From Lumnitzera littorea (lineage: Eukaryota > Streptophyta > Magnoliopsida > Myrtales > Combretaceae): 64,000 nucleotides of DNA. The DNA lies in the NCBI GenBank assembly GCA_024138015.1, contig JAMXBB010000010.1, positions 80,372,038 to 80,436,037 of the forward strand, given 5' to 3'. This document shows positions 12,740 to 24,029 of this stretch, piece by piece. The notes below the pieces were generated by a model. It saw only the letters and a list, made by a program, of their open reading frames with translations, ran no database searches and had not been told where the DNA came from. The position numbers and the translations under genes are program-made. How positions within the stretch are numbered: the stretch's first letter is position 1; every line of letters begins with the position of its first letter.

Positions 12740-14455
12740 ATGGCTAAAACAAAATCCAAAGATACCATTACTCTAAGGGGGAGTAGGGCCCTTCAAGCAA
12801 TTCAAGAAGAGCAATCTCCATAACAATGCACCCCTGAGGTGCGTTAGGTTGAGGTTTGTAGCTAAACATCTCAAAACAATGAACATGATGATGGTGTGTC
12901 GTAAATAGCACAATTAGAGGCTTTGTGTGCTAAATTCACAAATGAACTCGAGAAAATTCAAACCAATAATAAGGAGCTATATTAGAGACTAAATGAAAGG
13001 AATACTACCTCTTCTTCTACCCCACTCTGCAACATTTTAGGTGAGAAGCTAATCCAATTACACAAGAAGAGACCTTGCTACAAGTATGTAAGAAGGCTAC
13101 CATGATGGATGAGGATAAGCCACAACAAAGATGGGAGCCAAAAGTGAAAGAAAACTGTTAGCAAACTCCACTAAATGCTCCTACCCCACTACATATGGGT
13201 GGAAGGATTGAGCATGTAACTACTCATCCGCTACAAAAAGCTGCAATGGATATGAGCTTACAAGATCCGAAAGAATACAATAAAAAGTTGGCCGTAAAAG
13301 GAGCTTCTAAGAAGGAGGTTGATATGAAAGGCAGGAAAGTAAGTCCTTTCATACAAACTATAGTGGACGAGGTCCTACCACTAAATGTCTAGCTACCTTA
13401 GTTTGACATTTACAATGGCTAAAAGGACCCATATGATCATTTGAATACATTCTGAACATTGAAAGAGCTTTATGGATTATTTGACACTATTTCTTACAAG
13501 GTCTTCCCTTCTACCTTGAAGAAATCCACTAGTAATTGGTTTAATTCACTAAAGGTAACCTCCCTCTTCTTTTGACCAGTTAGCTAACGAATTCTGCCAA
13601 TATTTCTAGCTAGTAAACCTCTAACCAAGGACTCCTCACTCTTGACCATAGTCAAGTAGAAGCAAAGAGAGTTGATTGGGGATTATGTCCATAGATTTAA
13701 CCAGTTGATGATTGAAATCACCAACTATGATAAAAGTGTCATGTTAGATGCCATTTACAGAGGAGACAAGGAAGATTTTAACTTCTTTAAGTCCCTTGTA
13801 AAGCACCCTTCAATCTCTTTGGATGATTTTACCAAGAAGCTGAAAAAGTTTATTCATCAAGAAGACCAAATGCAAGCAAAAAGAGAATTGGAGAAAGATA
13901 AGCATGAGAGAAGGTCAGAAAGAGATAAGGGATCTATAAAGGATAAATTGGGAAGGAGTTTTGATGCTCACAGTATGCTTAGCCGACCTTTTGGGAGATC
14001 GAAAGAAACCGATTCCAACCTTTCTTGAGCATACCCCTCTTTAAGCGACGTATGTTAGATATATTGATGGAAGTACAAAACTAAGGTTTCTTGGCTTAAC
14101 CGAAAAGAATGAAGAATAGTCTTGCAAAGAGGAACTCTAACAAGTATTACAATTTTCATGGAGATCAATGTCATAATACGAACGATTGCATACATTTGAA
14201 AAATGCACTCAAGGATGCTATTTCATGGAGATACTTGAAAAAGTTTATAGCTAATAGAGAAGGGCACATTAAGTGACCTACGCAAAGGAGGAGAATTGAA
14301 CAACAACCTTCGAAAGTGGAGGCCTAACCAAACAATCAGGAATTAGTGGCACAAGACAATGAGAGAAGGGACAATTGAGCTCCTCAATGTGTTATTAATG
14401 TGATTTTTATTTTTATTTTTTTTTGAATGAATTGAAGGGAATGCTTTTTCCACAA
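12740..14455 (+). pseudogene. gag: gag relic of element 2
   Basis: The start ATG at 12740 opens MAKTKSKDTITLRGSRALQA, a basic head like that of Tat-type gag, and a coiled stretch follows (LCAKFTNELEKIQTNNKEL). The frame then breaks repeatedly. The capsid-like core is clearest in an open piece at 13672-14028 (DYVHRFNQLMIEI, later LDDFTKKLKKFIHQEDQ). The C-terminal zinc-like segment (NFHGDQCHNTNDCIHLKNAL, about 14148-14210) precedes the protease. Most stops are TAG or TAA where Gln codons would be expected. It is non-functional. Confidence 0.7.
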
Positions 14456-14459
14456 TAAG

Positions 14460-14900
14460 TCCATTAAACACATGAGGAGATCATGTGTTGAACTTAAGAG
14501 GGAAGAGACATAAAATTAATGGTATAATAGTGTTCTCGAAGAAGGATATGTAGGGAGTTAAGTTCCCACATGATGATGCCTTGGTCATCACTACTTGAGT
14601 GGAAGATTTTGAAGTTAGGAAGGTAATGGTAGACATAAGGAGTTCAACTAACATCATTTTCAAGCATGCATTCAACCAAATGTGACCTAAGCTTAAAAAT
14701 TTAAAGATGCAGCTGTACAAGTATAACTTACACGAGTTCAATAACCAGCCAATTAAGGTCCAAGGAGTGGTCACCTTTATCTTACAAATCAGTGACGATG
14801 AGAATGTAGTTGAGAAGGAAATTGATTTCATGATAGTAGACTGCCCTTTACCTTACAATGGCATAATGGGCTAACCATCCATCAACATGTTTAAGATGGA
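14460..14900 (+). pseudogene. Aspartic protease relic of element 2
   Basis: The phrases GVKFPHDDALVITT and FEVRKVMVDIRSSTNIIF mark the retropepsin that cuts the gag-pol polyprotein. The catalytic triad expected as D-S/T-G reads D-I-R here, so the enzyme would be dead. Stops interrupt the frame at about 14597 and 14687. Confidence 0.7.
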
Positions 14901-14949
14901 AATGCCGACTGCACACCAGAAGGCGAAGTTTCTCACTCCAACTAAAAAA

Positions 14950-16000
14950 GGAACATGTTATGGAGACCAGTAGCTAGCTTGAGCTCTATATTTGAAGGCC
15001 TTGAAGAGGGAACAGGTATAATACATTAAGCAGGGTACAAGCAATAGGTTGTAGGTCTTGATGATTCAGCTCAATGATAATCCCAAACATGTTACCAAGG
15101 TTAGGGTAAGTATGCCAACCAACCTGAAGAAAAGCATAGTACATTTTGTCCAAACTAATAAGGACATTTTTTATTAGTCCCCATTTGGTTATTGCCCACA
15201 AACTAGATATCAACCCCAGTATAAAGGTCATACAGCAAAAGAAAAGACATTTTACTCTAGAAAGACAAGCCGCGATTGAAGAGGAGGTGCAGAAATTGTT
15301 AAAGGTAGGCTTTATTAGAGAAGAACCTTACCCTATGTGGCTCACAAACTATGTTTTGGTGAAAAAGGCAAACGGAAAGTGGCGAATGTGCATTAACTTC
15401 ACCAATCTGAATAAAGCATGTTTAAAGGACTGTTTTCCCTTGCCTCAGATAGATCAGATGGTCAACTCGACCTCAAGACATGCCTTGTTAAGTTTTATGG
15501 ATGCATTTTTGGGGTACAACCAGATAAAGATGCACCCCTCCAATCAGGTACATAACTCCTTTTATTACAAATTTTAAAGCTTATTGTTATAAAGTTATGC
15601 CTTTTAGGTTGAAGAATGCGAAAGCCACATATCAAAGATTGGTTACAAAAATGTTTAAACCTTAGATTTATTGAAATATAAAGGTTTATGTAGACAACAT
15701 AATTGTGAAGACTAAAACAAACGATGGCCACCTAGCTAACCTTTAAGAGACCTTTATTACACTTCAGAGATATAATATGAAGTTAAATCCATAGAAGTAT
15801 GTGTTTGGCATGTCTTTTGGAAAGTCTTAGGATTTATGGTGACACAATGCGAAATTGAGGCCAATCTAGAGAAAATTCAAGTTGTACTTGATATGGAGTC
15901 ATCGAAGTCTATTAGAGAGGTCTAAAGGCTAACTAGTCATGTGGTGATATTAAACTAGTTTGTCTCTAACAAAACTAAAAAATGTGTGAAGTTTTTTAAG
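14950..16000 (+). pseudogene. Reverse transcriptase relic of element 2
   Basis: An open piece at 15146-15577 contains the RT fingers and palm: LERQAAIEEEVQKLLKVGFI, then NGKWRMCINFTNLNKA, FPLPQIDQMV and LLSFMDAFLGYNQIKMHP. After a frameshift near 15560 the palm continues (CYKVMPF, ATYQRLV). The catalytic YVDD box reads YVDN at 15687-15698, a G-to-A change of the second aspartate codon. The connection domain follows to about 16000 with many stops. It is the copy-DNA synthesising enzyme of a Tat-like element, now inactive. Confidence 0.85.
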
Positions 16001-16992
16001 GTTTTAAGGAATCCTTTTGAATTTCGGTAGACTAAAGATTGTGAGCAAGCCTTTAAGGCCTTGAAAGAGTTCTTGACAAGAACCCCAATCTTATCAAAGC
16101 CAATTGAAGGAAAGACTCTTTACTTATACTTGGCTATAAGTGATCAGGGCTACCTCTTCTATGCTAGTGCGAGTAGAAGGATAGGTGCATAGGCCTATTT
16201 AATCTGTAAGCCATGTTTTACAAAGACTAGAGTTAAGGTACATGAAGTTGGAAAAGTTTGTCTTGGTCATTGTTATGGCCTTTAGGAAACTTCAACCTTA
16301 CTTTGAAGCTCATCAAGTCATAGTTTTGATTGACCAGCTACTGAAGCAAGCCTTACAAAAGTCTAATGCTTCAGGACATATGGTGAAGAATGCCTTAGAG
16401 CTTAATGTTCTTGGGATACAATACCAACCTAAAGAAGCATATAAGGCTTAGATCTTAGTAAACTTTATTATGGATTTTACAAGTACTAAGAGTTCTAGCT
16501 CGAATGTGGATCAACCAACCTAGAAATTGTACGTTGACGGTTTATCGACCAGTGAGGGAAGTAGAGCAAGTTTAATCCTAGTAGGTCCAATGGGAGCTCA
16601 AATCTCATATACTTTAAAATTTGGTTTTCTAACTAGGAACAATGAATGAGAATATGATGCACTACTAGCTAGAATGAAGCTAGCTAAACAAGTCAAAGCA
16701 AAGCATTTGAATGAATTTTTCTATGTCCCAATTGGTGGTTAATCAAGTTGCAAGGAGTAACATGGCCAAAGATGACAAAATGATCAATTACTCACAATTG
16801 GTAAAGGAGATGGGTTCAAATTTTGAGACCTGGCAATTGATGAAGATTCAAAGGGCAAAGAACTATGTAATTGACAAATTATCCAAGCTAACCTTTCTAG
16901 GCTTATTGAACTGGGAAGAGAGGATCTCCATCGAATACCTGCTTAGGCACGGAAGTACAACCAATAGATTGTTTAGAGGTTCAATAAAATGA
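16001..16992 (+). pseudogene. RNase H relics of element 2 (tandem)
   Basis: The RT-linked RNase H region is seen at 16030-16450: KDCEQAFKALKEFLTRTPIL, then KLEKFVLVIVMAFRKLQPYF and LELNVLGIQYQP. A second RNase H-like block lies at about 16525-16992 (KLYVDGLSTSEGSRASLILV, NNEXEYDALLARMKLAK, SQLVVNQV, VIDKLSKLT). A second RNase H is characteristic of Tat-lineage elements. Both copies are broken by stops and shifts. Confidence 0.7.
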
Positions 16993-17434
16993 TCCAGAGT
17001 ATTGCTGGATGGATCCTATCTTAGAAAATCTGAAGAATGGAGCTTTGCCTCAAATACTAAGTAAGCCCAACAACTTGTCTACAAAGTAGCAAATTTTACA
17101 ATAACTGATGGGAATCTATACAAAAGAGGCATGGATATGCCAAACTTAAGATGCTTATGACCATCCAAAGCAAAGCAAGTTCTTTTCAATCTGCACTCAA
17201 GGGTATACGGCAACTACATCCAAGTTGTAGCTTTGTATGTTCAAGTTCTATGACTAGGGTATCAGTAGCCTAAGATGAAAAAATATGCACTTCTTCTAGC
17301 ACAAACAAGCAATCAATGTCAAAGGAATGCTCTGGCAAGGTAAGCTTCGAGTTTATACTTGATTCCTCTCACCAGCCCTTAGCCTTTTACATCATAGGGA
17401 TTATATATACTCGGTCTCCTAAAGACAACCAAAC
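16993..17434 (+). pseudogene. Integrase N-terminal relic of element 2
   Basis: The linker and zinc-binding region of integrase are recognisable as MDPILENLKNGALPQIL and LYKRGMDMPNLRC-like pieces, matching the segment that precedes the H2C2 domain in Tat-type pol. The frame shifts several times. The core domain is cut at 17435 by the hAT-like insert and resumes at 18182. Confidence 0.6.
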
Positions 17435-17442
17435 AGAGGTGA

Positions 17443-18173
17443 ATTCATAGTTGTCAAAATCACAATTTTACCTATGTAATTCTACGAGTTTACAATTTTA
17501 GATAGATATTTCAAGTTAACTCAGGTGTAGAATCTTTTTTGGTATAAAAACTTACGTTTTTAACCGAGTTTACATATAAACTCAGAAAAATTTACATTTT
17601 TTATCAAGTTTATCGATTATGCATATCTGAGTTGAATGAACTAAAAAATTAGAAAAGAAAAATACAATTAACCTTTTATAAGCCATCAACAAGTAAGACA
17701 TTACAACATCTGTCTTATCCTATTTCAATTTTTTACCTCTGTCTTTCTCTTCCAATCTCTTATTTTATGTTTACAGCTTTGATCCAAGTTTCAACTCTAA
17801 TAACAAAGTTTACAAAGAAAATTATATAATGTATTTTATACCGTCAATAACTTAAAATGAGTTAAAATATTTTGTTCTCTTTAATTTACAGCCTTTTTTA
17901 AATAAACAAAAGGGGGAGAGTTTAGTTTTAGCTCTATTTTTCCTTCTTATGTACATGTTAAACTATATATTAAGAATTTGTATGAAAAAAAAAAAAACTT
18001 AATTTCTTCGTTTTTTTATTTTCATCATATATTTTAAGTTTTGAATAACTACTATAAATACATTCATAATTTTTTAAATCTATTTTACATAAATTGTAAA
18101 AACTTACGTTTCTACATTCCGATTTTATAGACCCTCTAACGATTTTAGGTAAAATCGCGAGTTTGACAACCTT
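17443..18173. mobile_element. hAT-like non-autonomous element, 731 bp, 8-bp target duplication
   Basis: The 8 bases agaggtga occur at 17435-17442 and 18174-18181, exactly where the integrase reading is interrupted. The ends are inverted repeats: tagttgtcaaaatcacaatt near the left border and, reading inwards from the right, aggttgtcaaactcgcgatt. Both continue into attttacct. About five extra bases lie outside the left repeat. An 8-bp duplication and a TAG-GTTGTC-type end fit the hAT superfamily. It has no coding content. Confidence 0.75.
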
Positions 18174-18181
18174 AGAGGTGA

Positions 18182-18647
18182 TATATCATTATAGTAGTGG
18201 ATTATTTCACTAAATGGGTTGAGACGAAAGTTGTAGCAAGTCCAACAAAACAAAGCATTGAGGGTTAGAATACCTTATATATATTCTGAGCAAGTTTAGA
18301 ATACCTTGTGCTATCTTAACAAACAATAGACCATGATATGATAATGATAAATTGAAAGAATTCTGTGAAGCCCAACATATTAAGTTGTGCTATACATCCA
18401 TTGCCCATCCTTGAGCAATGATCAAGTTGAAGTAGTGAACAAGTTGATTTTACAAATTCTAAAGAAAAGGGTAAATCAAGCTAGTAACAAATCGGCAAAC
18501 GAGCTGCCCAATGTTTTGTGGGGTTACAGGACTACACAAAGGACCTTTACAAGTCACACACCATATCAATTAACTTTTGAGTTTGAGGCGATACTGCTAA
18601 TTGAATTGCAAGTGGAGAGTGCAAAGGTCCAGACATATAACCTCTAA
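18182..18647 (+). pseudogene. Integrase core relic of element 2 (after insertion)
   Basis: The core DDE domain continues with VVDYFTKWVE right after the insert, then TNNRP (expected DN, so the second acidic residue is lost), then an open piece at 18387-18647 with DQVEVVNKLILQILKKR and ELPNVLWGYRTTQRTFTSHT. The C-terminal tail is missing. Confidence 0.75.
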
Positions 18648-18955
18648 TATAATTAGAGGTATGCAAGTAGGTTTTAGCCTGCAGGCTGACCCATTTAACT
18701 CATTTTTAAAATAGGTTTGGGCCAAGATTTTTTTACCCTTTTTAAAAAGCGAGCCAAACAAACCCAACCCATTTAACTCAAAAGCCAAAGTGGGCCAATT
18801 TAAGCCAACCTGTTTAACATAGGCCTAACCCGTTTAATTCGCTTTTTAAATGAGTTAGGATTGAGATTTTTTTTTCGATTTAAAAAGAAAACTAAATGAG
18901 CTCAACCCGTTTAACCCACAGGCCAAAGTAGGCCGGGTCAAGTTTGCCCATTTAC
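18648..18955. mobile_element. MITE-like insert with hAT-type subterminal repeats
   Basis: The segment is dense in phrases such as cccatttaactc, acccgtttaa and ggccaaagtgggcc on one strand and their relatives on the other. Its two ends are loosely inverted: gaggtatgcaagtagg at the left, and aatgggcaaacttgaccc read inwards from the right. This composition is common in plant hAT-derived MITEs. I found no matching 8-bp target duplication, so the borders are approximate. Confidence 0.5.
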
Positions 18956-19509
18956 TTCCTTTTCTTCTAGATGGTCCTTTGATCTTCTCTTAGTCTTTTT
19001 AACATGTATAGAAATTGGAAATTTGAAGACGTTATTGGTGCCACTTCATGATGCACTAGGACTTGTCTTCTTCTTTTTTTCCAACTTATTAATAAGGTTG
19101 CATACATCTTTAGTTCGTAGTTATTTAGTTAAGGTTTTGATTGATTCTTAACTTGCTTTAATGATGTAACTTGCTTTTATCAAGTCTTTTAAGTAAACAA
19201 AGTTCCTTTTTCATTTTTTGGTTATAAGGATTTACTTCTCTTATTGGTTTTGATAAGTCTTTTAAATTAGTTTATAATCTCTTATTGACTTTAGTTGACC
19301 AAATATTTCTACCATTGACTAGTCAATTTTATGAGTATTTATAAAAAATAGGAGAAGATCTTATCACTATTTATAAGTGTACTAACCAATCTTAATCAAA
19401 TTCTCTCAAATATCTCTTCGCAATTTTAACCTATCTCCATTATATTTCTAAATATTTCCTAGCGATTAACCTAGCTTATACTAAAGTTTTTAAAGATTTA
19501 CACATATGT
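18956..19509. other. Unassigned sequence with TATA-like boxes
   Basis: There is no recognisable coding sequence. TATA-like boxes (tatttataaa at about 19337, tatttataagt at about 19369) precede a pyrimidine-rich stretch ending in tttttgttttag at about 19525, which looks like a splice acceptor. It may be the promoter/leader of the DUF7745-like gene that follows. Confidence 0.35.
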
Positions 19510-19526
19510 TATCTTTTTGTTTTAGC

Positions 19527-20745
19527 CCATGTTAATTGAGCCTGATTGTGGAAGAATATTCTCATCTATTAGGAGTCCCCTCCATCAAAAAAGGATGTTA
19601 TGTTCCAAATATTACGGCTGAGCCAGCAAAGATTTTTAATGAACTATTGGGCCTTTATGAGTCCATAATCTGCAAGATTTGGGCACATCATAACAAGAGA
19701 ATTATCAATGTAAATGATCTTTTCACCTAGTTTGCAACTACTTTCAATCATAGCTAGGAACTCTTTTGCACCAACCCTGAAGATTGGGAATAATACAGGA
19801 TTAACGCCTACATCTTAGCAGCTTTTGGAACCATTTTATTTCTTAATAGGTATTCCACATACATCACAGGATTATTGAAATGGTGCTCTAATTCCTAGAA
19901 AGGAAGTCCTACATCCCTATGCTATTCGCTAAACAAACTAAATCTCTCGACTCTCTTAAGGAAGAAGAAAATGGTGAGTTGAAGACCAACATGACCCTTC
20001 TTATGGTTTGTTTTATAAACCATATGCAGAGCTACAGACTCAACTTCACTCACAGGAAGTATGTTTAAGAGATGAACCCCATTGAAGCTTTTCCCTTTAT
20101 GATCAAGTTTCTTTAAGGCAATACTACTTATTACTGAGTTAGAGCATTCCAAAAGTTTTATGTTGAAGACATTTCCCAAGTTACAAGATGGATAGATGTA
20201 CTTAGCTTAAAGAAGAGAAAAATAGTGGAAGACAAGTCAAAACACCATAAGAAGAGGAGGAACTAGTCCCTAAGATCCTTTTTTTTTAATAAATAAAAAA
20301 GAAAATAAGTCAAATTATGTATCTAGAAACTTCAATGTTGCAATGTTGATAAAAATCCATTTCTTGCTACATCATAGCCAATTTGCCATCTCTCCTCCCT
20401 ATATGTTTCCACTTACATTCTTTTATTTCATCAATAAAAATTCATATCTATGAAATGTACAGGACTATAAACAATAAGAAGTAACGAACAAGTGAACAAT
20501 CAAAGAGTCAATAGGCTGCTAAATGTCCTTGGAATCCCTGAACAGCTACTACAAGCTGAAGCTACCTACTAGAAGCAAAGGGCTAAACATACTGGAGCCT
20601 CCAATCAATTCTCGTTGGCCCAAATCGATGAAAGCAAAAAGACTATGGATTGGGCTTTAGAGATACTAGATAAAATTGCAGCCCAACTGCAAGAGTTAGA
20701 TTAGGGACTTTAGATTTAGTCATAGAGCTTGGACTAAATGTCATG
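19527..20745 (+). pseudogene. DUF7745-like (plant element-associated) protein, decayed
   Basis: After a candidate splice acceptor (tttttgttttag) the frame reads SLIVEEYSHLLGVPSIKKG, then NVNDLFT, then NPEDWE and YRINAYILAAFGTILFLNRY. The order and phrasing resemble the plant DUF7745 domain, a protein of unknown function that is abundant in repeat-rich plant genomes. After a frameshift near 19890 it continues (SYRLNFTHRKYV, FYVEDISQVTRWIDVL) to a basic tail near 20265. A possible intron (about 20266-20460, ending tgtacag) leads to a last piece with RVNRLLNVLGIPEQL and ending near 20702. Stops are mainly CAG-to-TAG type. The assignment is from memory of the family; a PF04195 or mobile-domain relative is the alternative. 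Confidence 0.5.
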
Positions 20746-20766
20746 TTTCATTGAATAATAATTGAG

Positions 20767-21287
20767 GGGTCGATGCCAAAGTTTACACCTCAACTTTATC
20801 ACTTTTTGTAATTATACACCTAAATTTTCAACTTACCTAATTATACATCTAATTGAAGATTTAATTGTTACAATTTACAACTCAATTAACTTCAATTCAT
20901 ATTGTTAGTCCATTTGGCATGATTAGCTAATGGGATGGCTGCCTACAACCTTAGGGGGCTTACCTAACCTCCCATTAGTGTCTACCAGCTACCCCCTACA
21001 AAACTGTAAGTCGCAACCCCCTTTAAAAATGTAGGTCAGACAATTTACTGGTAGCTGTCTACGGCCGTCTACAACTCTATAGGGGTTACATAAACCCTTT
21101 AAGGCCATCGGCGACCATTCCTTTGGCATATTGTGGCAACTAGACTAACAATATGAATTAGAATTAATTGAGATATAGACCATGATAACTAAATCTTCAA
21201 TTGGGTGTATAATTAGACAAGTTGAACCTTTAAATGTATAAGTGCAAAAAGTAACAAAGTTAAGGTGTAAACCATAATATTACCTTA
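20767..21287. mobile_element. Mutator-like non-autonomous element with long TIRs (521 bp)
   Basis: Two inverted arms of about 160 bp face each other: 20767-20928 and 21122-21287. Shared phrases include tttacacct, ctttttg, aattatacac, caattgaagattta and attcatattgttagtc. The flanks ataattgag (20758-20766) and ataattaag (21288-21296) form a 9-bp target duplication with one transition. Long TIRs with a 9-bp duplication are the hallmark of Mutator-like elements. The middle is GC-richer and has no ORF. It sits in what looks like the 3' end of the DUF7745-like gene. Confidence 0.75.
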
Positions 21288-21296
21288 ATAATTAAG

Positions 21297-21625
21297 AATA
21301 AATGTTAGGCTTATTTTCTTTGTTTCTTTTCGTACTCTAATTTGTCGCGATAGTAAAAGTTCCCTTTAGCATATTATTCTTTATTCTTTAGTATTCTTTG
21401 TTTGTAAATAGACATTCAATAGTATTCATCTAGCCGTTGGTCTCTATGTAAATAAATTTTGTAGGCCTATAAATAGAACCCTGAGTAAGCAATGCTCCAT
21501 CCTTGTTTGTGTCAATCAGTTTATGTAAAATAAGGCCTTATCTTTCTCTCTCACAAAAGAGAAAAAAAAAAGAGAGAGAGAGAGAGAGAGAAAGTTGCTA
21601 ATGTTTACAAATTCTTATGAGACTT
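21297..21625 (+). promoter_or_regulatory. TATA-like box and GA microsatellite ahead of minisatellite
   Basis: The box ctataaatag lies at 21467-21476, followed by a leader rich in pyrimidines and a simple repeat (A-run at 21562-21571, then (GA)n to about 21593). This resembles the U3/R part of an LTR, but no partner copy or border was identified. Confidence 0.4.
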
Positions 21626-22260
21626 GGAACAAACATAAGCCCTTGGCCTATTAAGGCAACCAACTTAAAGCTTCGTTTCATTAAGATAGCCAACCTAAAC
21701 ACAAACCCTTGGCTCGTTAAGGCAACCAATCCAAAACATAAGGCCTTGGCCCATTAAGGCAGCTAACCCAAAACATAAATCCTTGGCTCGTTAAGGCAAC
21801 CAACCTAAAACACAAAATCGTAGTAGGCAACCTAAACATAAATCCTTAGCCCATTAAGGTAGTCAACCTAAACATGAAACCTTAGTAGCCAACACAAACA
21901 CAAACCCTTGGCCTATTAAGGCAACTAAACCAAAACATGAATCCTTGGCCCATTAAGGTAGCCAACCCAAAACATAAACCCATAGCAGTCAATCCAAACA
22001 CAAACCCTTAGCCCATTATAGCAATCAACCCAAACATGAACCCTTGGTAGCTAACACAAACAAGAACCCTTGGCCCGCTAAGGCAACCAACCCAAACACA
22101 AACCTTTGGCCAACTAAGATAATTAATCCAAATGTGACCCCTCCACTTATTAAGGCGACCAAACCCAAAAACCCTCGGCCCATTAAACCAACCAATCTAA
22201 ACACAAATCCTAGAACACTCACATAAACCAAGCCTAACCACAATCTTGTTAAAATCCAAG
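21626..22260. repeat. Minisatellite with units of about 37 bp (roughly 17 units)
   Basis: Tandem units built on ccttggcccattaaggcaac plus caacccaaaacataaa are repeated with variation. Long units (about 37 bp) alternate irregularly with short ones (about 26 bp) that lack the cccattaagg part and read cttagtagcc or catagcagtc. Long minus-strand and plus-strand frames here (22025-22297, 22044-22226) only reflect the repeat and are not genes. Confidence 0.85.
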
Positions 22261-23997
22261 AAAACCCCATTTTGAGCTTAACCCCCACTCGAAACAAAAA
22301 GGCAATTCATAGCTCCTCCACCCCCAAAAGACATTAATCATGGCCTCTTCAACTCTAAAGAACTAAGGCCGTAACCAAAACATGAAAGCTAAGGGGCATT
22401 AAGACCTTATAAGTCAGGGAAATTACTCGCTTAAGCCATCAAGAAAATGCAAGGTTCAAGCCATTTGATCTTTTGAATTTTAATTTTAAACTCAAGTTAA
22501 ATAAAAAGCATCGTTTCACACTGAGGCATGTTTTAAAGAACATTTAGAGAGACTAGGGGGCAAAGTCAAATTTCACCTTAGAGTAAATCAATATGGATTT
22601 CTACCCAAGGAAACAGTAACTTACTTTTAAAAAGGTTTAGAATAAAAAAAAGGCAAACTTTACCTACATACTAACCACTAAAACATTTTGAGATTATGGT
22701 GAGGATATTTTAGACTCATTCTTTAAAGGAGTTCCATTTTAAACTTAATATGCAAATCAAAATGAAGTTAGGTAATCATTTCTAATATCCCCAAAAGACA
22801 ATTATCCTTCACTAACCCATTAAGCCAAGTAAGGAGTGTTTTCAAAATGAAACCTTATCAAGAACCACCCTAAACAAGGGCAATTTAGAGGTCAAAGTTA
22901 TCACATTAGGAGAAAAGGACGAAAACTGGTTTTTGCTTTCCTTAGTAACAATAATGCAAAGATAACTTTGGTTTTTGATAATTTGTTTCCTTTGAAATAA
23001 AGAAGAGTCATCACTTTTCCAAAACACCTCAAGCCTAAACATACTTCACCCAAGCCAATACACTTAAAACCTAGGGATTTAGAGCCTTGAATCTCTTAAA
23101 GACAAAGACTTAGCAATTGAGATAATTACTTTTGGAGCTAAAGAAAAGAGAAATGGGAAGAAATAACAAGAGAATGAAAAAATAAATAAGAAATAAAAAA
23201 AAAAGGAACAAGAATAGAAAAAAGAAGCCTAAAGATAGAGCTCAATGGAAGAAAAGAAGCCCTTAAAACGATATACCCTATCCTAATAAGGGCAGCAAAC
23301 CTGAGTTGTAAAAAAAAACTTAAAATCGAAGCACAAAAATCCTCAAAAGCACAAAGCCCTCATGCCCATTCCAAACTTAGTCCAAATCATAAACATAAAA
23401 CCTCCTTACCCATCTTAAATCACAAACACAAGGTATTCTCACTCACAATACCACCCACACTCAATAACTCTTCTAATCATAAGAAATAATTTATCATAAA
23501 TAAAACTTATGTTTGAAATTAGAGCAAGTATAATTTTAGTCTTTCCTAAAATGTTCTTAACTTGTACACCCAAGTTAGATAAATATAATTCTTTCAAAAT
23601 AAACCTCCTCATTAATCCCCTTTGAAACCATTTGACCAAAAGCCTAATTCACAATACTAAACCCAAAAAAAAAAAAAAAACTAACAAATTGATCAATGCA
23701 TATCACCTATAAATTGGACCATAATTTTTACAATAGTACTCAAGAGTGAAATTTAGACTAAGTATGCAAGGAAGTCCTTTAGGATTAGACTAATCATGAG
23801 TCATCGTGTCCTCAGGTAAAGAATGTTCAAAATCGTAAGGTCCCTTTAAGAAGCTCAACAAGTCACCAATTTAACCCTAATAGTATCAAGGTCAGGAGAT
23901 ATTTTCAAAGACTAAGAAGAGTATGAGATGCCTACATGGTTACTAAGGATGGAGGTGGTTCATAAATGAGAATTTGTCCTCATTGGCAAACTTTCAA

Positions 23998-24008
<11 letters not shown>
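22261..24008. other. A-rich stretch, no gene recognised
   Basis: The plus strand is A-rich, with short frames only. There are A-runs near 23198-23210 and 23667-23682. Nothing matches a known domain. From its position between two minisatellites it may be the non-coding body of a large non-autonomous element. Confidence 0.5.

Positions 24009-24029
<21 letters not shown>

Larger units (their letters stand above)
12077..18647 (+). mobile_element. Element 2: Tat-like Ty3/gypsy retrotransposon, decayed
   Basis: Gag, protease, RT, RNase H and integrase remnants follow one another on the plus strand in the order expected for Ty3/gypsy. The RT phrase VKKANGKWRMCINFTNLNKA, a second RNase H-like block (LYVDGLST, later SQLVVNQV) and the gag phrase FHGDQCHNTNDC are those of the Tat lineage. 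It is broken by many stops, frameshifts and a hAT-like insert at 17443-18173. No 3' LTR could be found; the integrase end runs into a MITE-like sequence at 18648. Confidence 0.75.

Noticed and set aside
14481..14831. Minus-strand 116-codon frame
   Set aside because: It is antisense to the protease relic of element 2, which is recognisable on the plus strand.
22025..22297. Overlapping plus and minus frames (60-90 codons)
   Set aside because: They lie entirely in the 37-bp minisatellite; the repeat itself keeps the frame open.
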